A DNA stretch of 64,000 bases. Source: Chamaea fasciata. Its lineage: Eukaryota > Chordata > Aves > Passeriformes > Sylviidae. The position numbers and the translations under genes were made by a program. Positions 1-11,530 of this stretch are shown here, one piece after another (position 1 is the first letter of the stretch; every line of letters starts with the position of its first letter). Below the pieces are notes generated by a model. That model was not told the origin of the DNA. It saw only the letters and a program-made list of their open reading frames with translations, and ran no database searches. Where the stretch lies: contig JARCOQ010000006.1 in the NCBI GenBank assembly GCA_029207755.1, forward strand, positions 70,964,093 to 71,028,092, in the 5' to 3' direction.

Positions 1-3000
1 CCTCCTGGCACAGCTTTTGGATCAGTGATGTTACCACCCTGGGGTGGAAGAAAATTGCTAAGGTGCCGTATTGCAAGTGATCAAATGCGTCTGATAGAGG
101 ATTGAAATGATATGGAAAGAAACTCTCCTAATCACCACATTCCTTCTACTGCGGGACCATCTCCAAGGACAGGTCCTCACCAAGCTCTAATCAGCATGAT
201 TCCTTTGGCTTGGCCACCGGATACACATCAGGTGATAACAGAGGGCTGACCTTTGGTGCAATGTGATTTTAAAACAAAGCAAAAGTACGTCACACCAGTG
301 ACAGCCGCTCAGGTTGTAACGTTTACACGAGTTCCTACTCTGTAGCTACCTGAAGATGTATCTTCACCTTGGAATTAAATTTGGAATGTTAAGCAGATGT
401 GTGTGAATCTTACAGATATATTTGTAAATATGTTAATTTTGTGATAAATACAAAAAAAAATAGTTGTATTTTGCACCTTACATCTCAGGATGTCTCAACA
501 TGTTTACTGGAGCCAGAGGCATCATTGTCCATGATGCGAGTTTCTGGCATGGTAGTTCAGTGGAAAAGCGTGGGAGCGGTTTTTAGACTTTTTTTATAGA
601 GATGTCCTGAGGCAAATCAAGGTAAAACATCAAAACAGGTGATCTAGAGCAGGTTAATCAGCCTGCAGGTAAACTGACTCCCAGGTTGTGCTGCTGTTTA
701 CACCCCTGTGCAGACTGCTCTCCCGAGTGCTGCATGGTGCTTAGCATCCAAAAATAGTTACAGCTTGGGGATTTTTTCTTCCTCATCCCTAGGTTCCTCA
801 TTAATTTTGAGTCCCGAGTGACAGTGATTGTTGTTGTTTAAAATGAGAGTTTCCTCTGCAGAAACTTTCAGCAGGGTGAAAGTTATTTCTTGTGCTTTTC
901 TCCCTCTTTTTCTTTTTTCTCTTCTCCCCATCTATAATAAGCAAAGATGACTTTTACAGTGGAAACTAGGTATTTTTATGATCTGCTAAGATGCCTCATT
1001 AAGAGTGTTGTACCGAAGAGCCATTATCCACCTTAAAAAGTTTCACTCAGAAATTTTTTGTAACCGCAGACAGATGTTTTCACTGCAAGTTATCGAAAAC
1101 ACTCCGGAGTTTCTATGGGAAGTTATTTGATCCGATTCCACACAGGGTGCAAATCCCCATCCTGAGCAGCCACAATTTGCTTCTCCTCAGACACCAAAAG
1201 CCTCACACTCAGATTGCTGTTCTGCCTTAGCTGGAAGTGTCAGAACGGAGGCAGGAATAGGAAACCAATTACTTTGGGTTCTGTTCTTTGAAGTGCTTGT
1301 TTCTGTCTGTGTTTGGAAGAGTTGTCAGTTTATTTTGCTGCTGGAGCCTTGGACAGGTAGCAAGAAGTTGTTTACAGTAATGAATTACTCGCTATTTTTA
1401 TAAATATTTACCCTTGATATTGGGGAATCAGTGTGTTTAATTTTTGCTAGATGGAATAAATGATTTGAGCACAACTCAGACTAAAAGCAGGCAAGGTCCT
1501 AAGGTACCTGACTTTCCATTAAATTACGTTCCTTGCAGGGGAATTGGACCAGGTGACCTTTAAAGCCCCTTCCAACCCAAACTGTTCCATGATTCTGTGG
1601 TTTTTTGTAGTAGTTTCTGGAGCTGTTGACTCCCGAGGGAAGAATCCAGGACCCAGCAGTGAACTGTGTCCCTAGATCAGGACATGTATTTTGAGCATCA
1701 CATGGCCTCTCTTCCACCTCCATGGGATCGATAGCTCAGTATCCTGATGCTGGCTGCTACAAAATATTCCTGTAAATTAGAGGGTTTCATTCATTAAGCA
1801 GATAAATTAACCAAAGTGATACCCCCACCTGTTGCTAGAGATAGAACACAAAACCAATGTGGAATACTATTGTTTAAAGAGAGTAAAAGACATGTCTATG
1901 TTTTGAAAGTAGCTTTGGGAGGTTCCTTCAAGGAGTGTAAGAAGAGCCAGAAGATACATGCATTTAGTTTTTAATTTTACTTTTCAATATTATGTGTGTG
2001 TTTCTGAGAATTAAAAAGCAAATTATTATTGGCTTAAAAACAAAACTAAACTGACTTTTGTCCGGTCACAACACAGAAATGCACAGAAATCCTACGGAGA
2101 CTGAGCACTGGTACTGTTGGTAGAGCCTGGTCAGCTGTCCCGCTGCTGAGCCATGCAGTCTGTCACAGTTAGAAAAATTTGTTATCGTGGTCAAAAAAAA
2201 AAATCAATCTGATTTAATTTGCAAAATGTAAGCCTTGCTCTTTCTGTCCCGAAGAACTAAGCCACGATACCCTAACGCTGAGGTCACCGCAGTGTGTGTG
2301 GGTGTCCTGCCGTTAATGGTTAAGGTAAATAGGCTTAGGTAAGGTGTGTGTTAGGAAACATTTACTGTAAGCCGACTATTCTGGGCACATTGTTTATTCC
2401 AGGTGATGAGTGGAATAAACGTGGTTGCAAAATGATACTCAGCAAGAATTCCCCACACTTTGTGGTTTTTGCTTGGCAAAATATTAGCTTCTTATTTTTC
2501 CTTTATAAACACAATTCCTGCTACCATCAGTGAAAATTATAGGGAGATTCTCCAAGGCCTTCTGGGTCAATGGAAGCCATTCTTTGACTTAGTTGGATTT
2601 TAATTTGTAAGCATGTAAAAGAGATAAGAAATCCCTAATTATGATTTACTAATGCGTTTTAAGGCTCTTGTTGCTGGAGGCTTCTGTAGAAATACGAGTT
2701 TAATAAAGCTGGAAAGGCTGCAAGAACTCATTTTCTTCTGCGCTGAGCCCTGGGTCAATTAGAAATAAGCCTACTTATCTATTGTACTTTACAACAGCCC
2801 TGTACCCCAACTGTCTTGTTCTTTAGAACCTTTCAAGGCGTCACTCTTTGATGGGTCTTCATCCATCCCAGCATTTGCAGAATTGGGTATTTCTGTCTTG
2901 AGGTGGGTCCATGACAGGGCAAGCAAGCTCCCTGTCAAGAGCAGGAAAGGCAATACCCTGCAGAAATTTCTGCATCTCTCCACTGCTTTTTAAACTCTGA

Positions 3001-3829
3001 TCAGTGATTAATTTAGCCCAGGCTTTAAGTCAATATGGGTACAGATGTCTGTGTATGTATAGACGGATAGAAAGTGGCTTCTGTGAGTAAAGAAACAAAA
3101 CAATTTACCCAATATTTAAGACAAGAGAATCCAGACTACAGCAAGAGTCTAAATCGGTATGTTTTATCCGGGAAGGGTTTCCAGGAATGGCACGCCTTTT
3201 GGTAGGGAGGGAGGGAAAAAAAAGTGGTGTTGTTACTCAGTATCAATGTAGCGATTTGTTTTATGGTGTTTCTATAGTTCCTTGGTAGCTCAGGCTACTG
3301 GTGAGAAAGCGGGCAAAGCAAAGGGAGAGAAGAAAGGTAGCCGGTTTTTTCTACCGTGAAGGTGTTACAGTAGGTACTGTGATGCCTTGGAATGTGTGGA
3401 TGGAAGGGAAGCCCACTTTCTTCCCCCACTTTGGAGAGCAGGGGGAAAAAATGGTGGTGGGAAGTGGAGGTTTCAGCTAAAAAAAAATAATTCGCACGAT
3501 GGTAGGTGTGTGGAACTTCGGATTTCTATTTTTATCTCTGTGCATTGGTACAGTAATGTATCTGCTGTCAGAGGTTTCTTCCTTTTGTAGGCATATTTAT
3601 CTGCTAAAGTTATCAGAGTGCTTGGCAAAACCACAGAGAATGTAGCGCTCTACACATTTTTACAGAATTTCAATATGTTTTGCCTGAAGAAAAACAGAAA
3701 ATCAGCAGATGAGCCAGAAATACCCTGCAAGTGTCTGCTCCCTCTCCAGCTTCTGGACCGCAGTCTCTCCCTGCTGTGTTTCCCCCTTGTTCTACAGCAG
3801 CGTTTGCTGCGAGAGGCAGGTTGGCGAAG
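1..3829. other. Non-coding DNA upstream of ANK2 first exon A
   Basis: I see no supportable exon on either strand. Open frames are short, lack start and splice context, and read as low-complexity translations. The stretch is AT-rich apart from one CR1 tail near 1531. It is either flank upstream of the gene or, more likely, an intron of a longer ANK2 isoform whose first exon lies outside the window, because mammalian ANK2 is known to have distant 5' exons. That placement is inference. Confidence 0.6.
1531..1600 (+). repeat. CR1 LINE 3'-end fragment
   Basis: The stretch reads like the last 70 or so bases of an avian CR1 in sense orientation: a GGACCAGGTGACCTTTAAAG block, then CCTTCCAACCCAAACTGTTC, then the terminal CATGATTCTGTGG, a variant of the tandem 8-mer that ends CR1. 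The 5' boundary is approximate. It is a truncated dead copy with no coding part. Confidence 0.85.
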
Positions 3830-4110
3830 TCAGTAGGAGTGCGGCAAGCTGATGTGGGAGAGCATTTGTCGTGCAGGTCCTTGGAGTTCGGGCATCCTGC
3901 GGAGCTCAGCGGCTCATCCCGTGCCCGGCTCGTGCGGGATGGCAGGCTCCGTCGCCACGGGGCCCGGCGCTCTCCGCGGTGACGATCCGCCCTAAGGACG
4001 CCGTGTGCCCGCTGGTCCCTGCTGGCCCGGCGCTGCCCTCCGCTCGCAGCCTCCCTTGCTGCCTTTCGCCGGGGCCCGCCTCTGTTGCGCTGCTGGAGGG
4101 AAGGTGTCGG
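3830..4110. promoter_or_regulatory. Orphan CpG-rich island-like patch
   Basis: About 280 bases with roughly 30 CpG dinucleotides by eye, sharply denser than the AT-rich DNA on both sides. Such patches in vertebrates usually mark promoters. No first exon with a phase-0 donor is visible in it: an ATG at 3939 in good context opens only an 18-codon frame. It could be a promoter with a non-coding first exon, a promoter on the opposite strand, or simply GC-rich DNA. Sequence alone does not decide. Confidence 0.45.
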
Positions 4111-5185
4111 AATCCAGGAAGGATGAGCTGAAGCAGGCTTGCAGCCGAGCTTTCTGTTCGTCTGCAAAAACACCAAGTGCTGTCAAAAAACCCAGGGGGG
4201 AGGGCGGAGTAGGGCTGGGAGAAGGGCTGTGGGGAAATACTTTACGCGTTGAGGAAGAGGGATGATGAGACTGCTGCCAAAAGGCACAGGGAGATGTCAA
4301 TAGGCGACCCTTGAGTCCAGGAGCTGATTCGGAAGGCGGATGCCGAGCTGGCATTGTGTACAGTTCTTGCTGATGGGAGGTTATTCCCTTTCTGTGTGGT
4401 TTTTTTTACTGTCTTATCTGAGGCACGTTCTGGATTTTACCAGTTCCTGGGTGCAGGTAAAAACGGTGACACTGCTGATGCTGGCTGATGACTCGGTAGC
4501 CTGGCACTTGGTGTGTCAGTGCAACAGCATTTCTGAGCATCCAGACGTTCCCGGGAGTAAGTCTGAGGACAGTTATGCATAAAGATGAAGAAGTACTAGA
4601 GATAAGGGGTGTGTTCTCTGGTGCAGACCTCTGGTGGTGAAGCTGTGCTCTATTTTTCTGTGATAAATGTGACTTTTACAGGGCACAGCTAGACCTGAGT
4701 TACACGTGAGTTTAATAATCAGGGAAGGGCTTGTTGGGCTGTTTTGGAAAAGGGATGTCTGAGATGTGGGATCGTGAGGAACAGAGCAGAACTGGACATT
4801 TGGGCAACTGAGCACTACCCTGGAGTTGTGGATTCTGGCTTTGTTCTCTTCAGAGGTCGTGTGTGATGCTGCTCACATGGGAAAATTTGGCTTTTCAAGG
4901 ACAGCCAGCAGTTCTGTGTTCCCTCCAATCACAGCTTGGCTTGTGATTCATGGTCTACCTGTACGAATTCGGAGCATCCATTATGGCAGATGAAACCCAT
5001 TGAAATATCACTTTTGCAGTACAAATGCTACATGTCATGAATATATCCTGAAAAAAATAGGGTTCGAAGTGTTTTTGGTTGGTGCAGACAAAATTAGAGG
5101 GGACATTTTGCCTTGTAAATTGAAGATTAAGTGCCTTCCATGTCCCAAAGCTGTTTTTGAAAATAAATGCATTAGTATTTATTAC

Positions 5186-5202
5186 ATATATATATATATA
5201 TA
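5186..5202. repeat. TA dinucleotide microsatellite
   Basis: An uninterrupted alternating TA tract of about 17 bases. It is an ordinary simple repeat and likely length-polymorphic. Confidence 0.9.
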
Positions 5203-7128
5203 AAACAGAGAGAACTGCAGATCGACCTATAAAGGAATTAATAATTTAACCTTCATGAATCAGGTTTATTGTGCAGAGTGAAAGCCATTCTGCCACCCAT
5301 TGAGCATCAAGGAGAAAATAAGTGCTCGAAGCTGTTTTTTAAGTGTGTGCTGCCTGGGTCTGCTCACTGAAAGGGGCAGAGGTCTCACGAATATCTAGTG
5401 AGTGATTCTTAATTACAGACTATCTCGCGTGTGTAACGGGGCTGAATAAAGATTCTGGTTTTAATTGGGAATTTTTTAGGTTTTAAGTGCTTGTCTTTGC
5501 AACCTAAACGTTGTTACGCTGTGCTCTGTTTCAAGCATGTTGTACGATGTGATGCTAAAATTGTGAGTTTTCTCTTAGTGCCTGTATTAGTCCATAAGAA
5601 ATTATTATTTACAAGCTGTTCTGGCAATGCCCTCTACAGTGAAGAGGTGCATGTGGACTTTGGATCTGATATTCACCAGGATTTTTTTGTGGTGAAGTTG
5701 ACTCCCTGCACTTGCTGAAAGGCTCCCGAGAAAGAACAGTGAAGAGCAACTTGAGGGTTCTCATCAAGGAACCTCACGGCTCCTCTTTGCATTATTTTGT
5801 GCAGTGAGCACTCAGTGTTCAGCTCCCAGACCACAGAGGTTAATTTCCTCCTTGAGCCTGTACTTAGGAGATCAGAGAAAGGGAATGGCTGTAGGTGTGC
5901 CTCTTTGTGCTCCTCAAAAGGACAAGGATTTCATGTTGTTTCCCATCTGATACCATTTTCTCGCACAGCCCCCTCACTTTTCTCCTAGGCTACCAGCTGC
6001 ATCTTCCCCCACACGTCTCACCTTGAGTGCATTTCTATGAAGTGCAAGGTTAAGTACGTATCTCACAGTTTAAGATGATGTAGGAGGTGAGACCACACAT
6101 GGAATCCTGCCAACCACATTTTTGTTGCAGAAATTCCTTTTCCCAGCATAGGGACAGGTTAAAACAGCAACAGTGGATGAATCTGGGAGAAGAAATGAAA
6201 GGACAAAACGGCAATAATGAGGTTTCTTGTACCCTTCTGTGCAGACCGGCAGCTGAAGTGACTATTCCTGCACACACATGCAGTTTGATGCATAATTAAT
6301 TCAGAAATAGTCCCCTCACACATGACTGCGCAGCAGCACTAATCTGAGATCATACAGAGCAAAAGCCAGCAGGAGGCTTTGCAAAGGTTACTTCTCTGTC
6401 CTCGCTGGGTACAGTTTTCTCTCTGTCTCTGGGAGACGATGAGGTTGTGGAGAACACTGCTCTCCAAGGCACCTGTGTTTATGGCAAAAAAAGAACTTGT
6501 TTTTTTTTCATTTGAAAGGGAAAGATTTGTCCTTCCTGTGTCTTGAAAGGGATCACTAAATCCCGAAGGCGTTTCTGCTGATGGTCGGTGAGAAATCCAG
6601 CGATGTTCTCTCCCATGGGAAACTCTCTGAATACTGTGTGCAGCTACACCATAGATCGCATGATGTAACCTCCTCGAAGTGTTAAACCATGACAGAGCAG
6701 CAGATTTGGAGAAATGAGAAAGGCATGATGGTGCAAAAAGCAGGAAGCACTGTGCTCTGTCCTGGGTAGTGCAGAGAGCGGTGGAAGCAGGGTGGTTCAT
6801 CATAAATCCAGTGTAAAATCACGTGTTTAGGGGTCATATGATCTGCTCATGCCTGTGAGCACCTGCTACGCTGCAATTAACACTGAAGGCTCATTGTAAG
6901 GGATGGCTGTGCCCAGCAGCATTGCTGACTCGTGCTGCTGGTTCTGGTTGTTGCAGTGTGAAGTGTTTAGAAAGGAAAAGACTTGGGGAGCCCTGTGTGG
7001 CTGCTGCCAGGCAGAGGAGCTCCGGGCAGCAGGTGGGAAGAGCAACACTGCCCCACTGCCAGGGGGTCAGGCCGAAAATCTGCCTGCAGATTTTCTATAA
7101 AATAAGTGTGTTGAAATACCCTGGGTGT

Positions 7129-7235
7129 CATCGTAGAATAGTTTTAGTTTGGAAGGGACTTTGAAAGGCCTTTTAGTTCAAACTCCCTGACACGAGCAGG
7201 GGCATTGTCAGCTACGTCAGGTTCATCATCAAGTC
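7129..7235 (-). repeat. CR1 LINE 3'-end fragment, inverted
   Basis: Read on the + strand it begins with a degraded terminal repeat (CATCGTAGAATAG), then TTTGGAAGGGACTTTGAAAG, then a diverged version of the block about Latin-square order CCCTGACACGAGCAGGGGCA. That order is the reverse complement of a CR1 3' end. It is more diverged than the other copies, and the distal edge is uncertain. Confidence 0.75.
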
Positions 7236-10200
7236 TTCTCAGTTTTACGGCAGGTTTTCTGTAAGGAGGAACTCGGGATGGTTTGCTGTTTCGTTTTCTT
7301 CTCCCTGCTTTGCTCCAAAGTGGGAGAACGTGAACTGGCAGCACCTGTCTGCCGTGGTCGTGGTAAGAGGAGAATGGAATCAGTGGTTGTGGCAGTGTTT
7401 CAGGACAGAATTGCCATTTCACTGCTCTGGAACAGACGACGTGGAGGGGACCTTTGCCAAGAGAAATTTAAAACTAGTGGGAAGGTAGTTTTTTTTTTTT
7501 TTATTTCAAGCAGTAAAAACCAGTTACCCAGCGGACAGCTTTTTAATCCTCTCAACTGCATTGAAGTATTCAGTAGTATTTACTGTGTCAAAGCCTGAGA
7601 ACGCGGTTCTAGACAGAGTGAAGCGTTGGCGCCCGGAGATCAGGTGCCGGCTTTTCCTTAGACCAGGCAGTGCCGGGGCGGCTGGGGACAGACGGGGCTG
7701 CAGTGCCCCCTTGTGGTGCCACCAGCGTTGCCGGGACACTCCGGGAAAACATTCTTTATTAGTGGGGGGAAAAAAACCCCAACAACAACCCAAGTATTAA
7801 GCAAACCTTTCTTTCCCCTCCCCAAGCTCAGCTTTCCGCCCTCACTCCCGGCTCCTCTGCACGCCTGCAGCAGTGCAGGGGATGCTGTGCTGCTACAGCA
7901 TGTGGTGGTTCTTCTTCGCCATGCCTTCCCACTCTTCAGATGTTGAGTTACAGACGGATTCTTTTTAAGAAAGCCTTCTGCTGGGTATCCTTGTGTCCTC
8001 GAGGAAGAGAGAGGATGCCTAAAGGAGGGGAAGGGACTTGTAAATCCTGTCTGCTGGCGGGTTGCAGTTATAGAGAGGTGAATCCTGGGGACTGTGTTGT
8101 TCTATTTAGGATTTTGAAAATTTTGCAGGTGTTTCCCTTCAGTACAGAAAAGATGATGTCTCAGGAGATCTCTTCTGCATTGTGGAATAGTGGACAATGC
8201 AGTGACCTTCAAGCCAGCGCCAACAAAGACCAGATAAGCATGAGAGCACAAGGCTACAAATGAACCCAGCTGAAAGATGGGGCACAAAGTGCTGAGGTGC
8301 CATTCCTGTTTTCACCCCTTACCAGTGTGCTCTGTCATGTGGATGTGTTGGCTGGCTCTGTACTCTGACATCCTGCTTCATTGCATGGTGTCCAATCTCT
8401 GTCCAAGGCTGGTGGTTGTGACTTTGCTTGGAAATTGTGGATTCAGAGAGGTTTCTGGAGTTCCAAATGATTATATCAGCGCCTGATAGTCTGTTCCTTC
8501 TTTTTTGGGAGCTGTTCTACTTTGCATAAATAAGCGTTTTAATTGGGTCATTAATTCATTGAGGTGATAAGACACCTGAGATTTTAAATCTGGGTTTCTC
8601 ACATCCCTGGTGATGTGTTAAATGTTAGCTAGTGTTTGTCTTCATTACCTCTCACTGGAAAGTCCAGCTTTTTCCTTTTCAGTACAGGCCATTTGACCCC
8701 TATGGTGAAACTCATTGTATGTAATTGTGCCATCAGCTTTTCTTGAAAGGAATTCTGTCTGGCAGCTCTGTGAGCCAGAAGGGAGGATTACCTCTGTTGC
8801 ACACTCTTCTCACAGGTGCTCCAGGGGCATGAGGAGGGCAGAGTGGAATTAAAATGCTGCCGTAATCCAGTGCTGCCTGTTGCAGAGAGAGGAGCTTGTG
8901 TTGCTCTTTGTAAGAGCTTGAGGATGATAAACTGAGGGAAAGCCTGGGATGAAGTACGTCTTTTGTCTAGACCAAGACCTTTACAGTTCTTTTTGTCCAT
9001 CTTTGTAACGTTAAGTCTCTACTTGCTGCCTTTATCCCTTTCCAACGCAGAGCTCATCCTTAACCCGTGTGAATGAATCATCTCCCTTTTGCCACGTACG
9101 TACAAATGATATGTCCGGGTCAGATCTGAACCTCTGGCCCTCTGGCAGCTGAGGGCCAGCTTTGCTTAGATTTGTGCAGAAATATTTCCAGTCCATGCCC
9201 ACCTCAGTTCACAACCAATTTAACCCCGATCAGCCAGATGTCTGATTTCCAAGGGGGAGCATTCCTTTTGTGACTTTCAGAGTAAGGACAAGGAAATGGG
9301 TAAATTGCTGTAGTCTGTATTCATCATTTTTAATGCCGTTGTCTTGGTGAAATGTTAAATCACCAAGTGTTGTAGGGATAGTGAAGTGATGAACGCAGCT
9401 GAGTTCCGGCAAGGCTCCCAGTTACATCAGGCCTGTCAGATTACAGCGTGCTTTTGCAAGGAGGTGTTTTTGGTAATGTTCTCTGCAGTGCATTTTCACG
9501 TCTCCATAATAGTATGAGGTTGTTTGGGAAAGTGGTTCAGACAGCTCCCTTTTCGTAAGGTCTTTATTCCCAAGGCTCCTAAGAAGTAACAAAGCGTTTT
9601 TCAGAAGTTATTCTTGTTAGAAAGACACTACTTTTCAAAGTGAAGGTGATTAATCTCGACAGAGCACTGCTGCCTCTGTTCTGTGAATTGGGAGCCACTC
9701 CTCTTAGTTGTTTGAAAAGACCTATACTTCATCCTCATCTTCCATAGGAATGAACGGAAACTGAAGGCACTTTGGGAGCAGATCCGTGATAATGTGTACT
9801 TTGTGTCAGATGTATCTCCTGATTCTGGGGAATGCTTTGTTTCACATAACTGAAGGTGTACTGATACGGACAAGCCCTTTTACCTGATGAGTTCACAATG
9901 AAAGAAAATGCGGTGCATCAAACATATTTTTGTGTGTGTCTTTGAGGAGTTTTTCAGTATGTGATCCCATAAACACAGGCCTGGAAGCCAAAACATAAAA
10001 ATTATACTGCAGTATTTCTTTTAGGAAGGACAAGGAAAAGGCTAGTATTTGAAAGTGAGATTTGCATCACGTTTTTAAGTCATAGAAGGACAACATCCTG
10101 CATGATTTCTGAGGAATGTGTGTATTTAGCTGACTCAAAGATGACTTTTAAAATCGGTAATACCTAGAAAAGTTATTTGTGATAGGTTTTGAAATGCTTT

Positions 10201-10579
10201 TAAAAGGTCACCTGGCAGGTGCTCAGTGAAGAGTGTAAATGGTTGATCCAAGACCAACAGAAGCTCAGGAGGGAGGCAGGGCCCTTCAGCAGTGCCCTGT
10301 ACCCCGGTCAGAGGCCTGTGGCCTCTTGCTGGCTTTGGTGTTGATATCTGCCTTTCTGACTTTGATCTGTCATGTAGAGAAAAATACATCTTCATTTCTG
10401 CTGCCTTGGGTGTTTGGATCTTCTCAGGTGCTTCCTCTAGAAACTCCCCTGTAGTCTCTATCTTTGGATTTCACCAGGATGCCAAGGATTTCAGCGTTTG
10501 TGCTACAGGGACCGTCTTGTTCTGTCTTACCCTAAACCAGGGCTGTGTTTCAGCCAGTCCAGAACTTTGTGCTTGGGCT

Positions 10580-11099
10580 GCTTTCATACTGAAATAGCTG
10601 TCACAGGCCGTATCAGAAGCGTGGCCACCAGGTCAAGGCAGGTGGTTGATTCTCTCTGCTCCCCTCTTGTGAGACCCCAGCTGGAGCTTCCAGCCCTTAG
10701 AGGCTCAGCACAGGAGAGACGTGGACCTGTTGGAGCAGGCACGTGCAGATGCTCAGTGATGGAGCGGCGCTGCTCTGGAGCCAGGCTGGGAGAACTGGGG
10801 GTGTTCAGCCCAAAGGGGCTGCGGGAGAGCTGGAGAGGAGCTTTGGAGAGGGGCATGTAGGGCTGGAATAACTGAGAAAAGGGTCGTTTTGGACTCCGTA
10901 TCCGGGAGAAATTGTTCCCTGTGAGAGGGTGAGGCCCTGGCACAGGGTGCCCAGAGAAGCTGTGACTGGCCCATCCCTGGAAGTGTCCAAGCTGGACCGG
11001 GCAAGTGGAAGGGACTGGGTTAGTGGGAGGTGCCCCTGCCCATGGCAGGGGGCGGGACAGGCTGTGCTTTAAGGTGCCTCCAGCACACATGGTTCTGTG
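10580..11099 (+). repeat. CR1 LINE 3' half-kilobase fragment
   Basis: This is the longest CR1 copy in the window. In order it shows the block about gagaccccagctggagc, then CACAGGAGAGACGTGGACCT, the GTGTTCAGCC block, the GGGCATGTAGGGCTGGAATA block, CCTGGCACAGGGTGCCCAGA, GGCCCATCCCTGGAAGTGTC and a degraded TTTAAGGTGCCTCCAGC tail. That matches the end of CR1 ORF2 and its 3' UTR in sense orientation. It is 5'-truncated, as is usual for CR1, and carries no usable reverse transcriptase. Long open frames across it on both strands are repeat artefacts. Confidence 0.88.
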
Positions 11100-11304
11100 C
11101 CCGGATGAAATGTGAATCCGGGGCTGCTTTAGCATTGCTCGACCAGGAGAGGGGGATCGTTTGCCATCCATCCCCAGGCACTCCCGGGGGAAATCCCAGC
11201 ACGGACTGCTCTTCACTTGCCTCCATGTTTCCAGCAGAAACAAGCCTGTGCCACGGGAAGCACGTCTGCCTTTCTCAGATTTTGAAACTTGACTTTTCAG
11301 TGGC

Positions 11305-11530
11305 TGCGGAGGGGGGGACCAGGACGTGTCCCGAGCGGCTCCCGACCCCTCGGCTTCGCGTTCCCGGTGTTTCCCTCGGCGCCTCGGTGCGTCCCCGCCC
11401 CAGGCGCTCTCCAGGGTGCTGGGCTCTCTCCAGGGTGCTGCGCCAAAGGCACCGGGACACATCTGCCGAGGGTGCCCAAAGGGAGCGCAAAGCGCTCGGC
11501 CTTGGGATTCGCTCTGTGACAAATCCCGTG
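11305..11530. promoter_or_regulatory. CpG-rich patch next to a CR1 copy
   Basis: About two dozen CpGs in roughly 220 bases, in a GC-rich block just downstream of the long CR1 fragment. It contains a 15-base direct duplication (CTCTCCAGGGTGCTG at 11407-11421 and 11426-11440). No start codon with a phase-0 donor was found. It may be an unmethylated regulatory patch or GC-biased repeat-associated DNA. Support for promoter activity is weak. Confidence 0.3.

Larger units (their letters stand above)
4111..10579. other. Non-coding stretch with sparse repeats
   Basis: No exon is recognised on either strand. Visible structure is limited to a short TA microsatellite near 5186, a CR1 fragment near 7129, and moderately GC-rich patches around 6900-7050 and 7600-7760 without splice or start signals I would trust. 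Confidence 0.55.

Noticed and set aside
3939..3995. ATG in good context inside the CpG patch at 3.8-4.1 kb
   Set aside because: The frame closes after 18 codons, and the only nearby gt (gtgacg) would leave phase 1, not the phase 0 that exon 51011 needs.
3670..4176. 168-codon minus-strand frame and overlapping plus-strand frames in the CpG patch
   Set aside because: Several frames are open at once in both directions, which reflects GC-rich DNA lacking stops rather than coding.
10584..11522. 312-codon open frame on the minus strand
   Set aside because: It is antisense to the CR1 copy at 10580-11099 and the CpG-rich block beside it. The translation has low complexity and no family resemblance.
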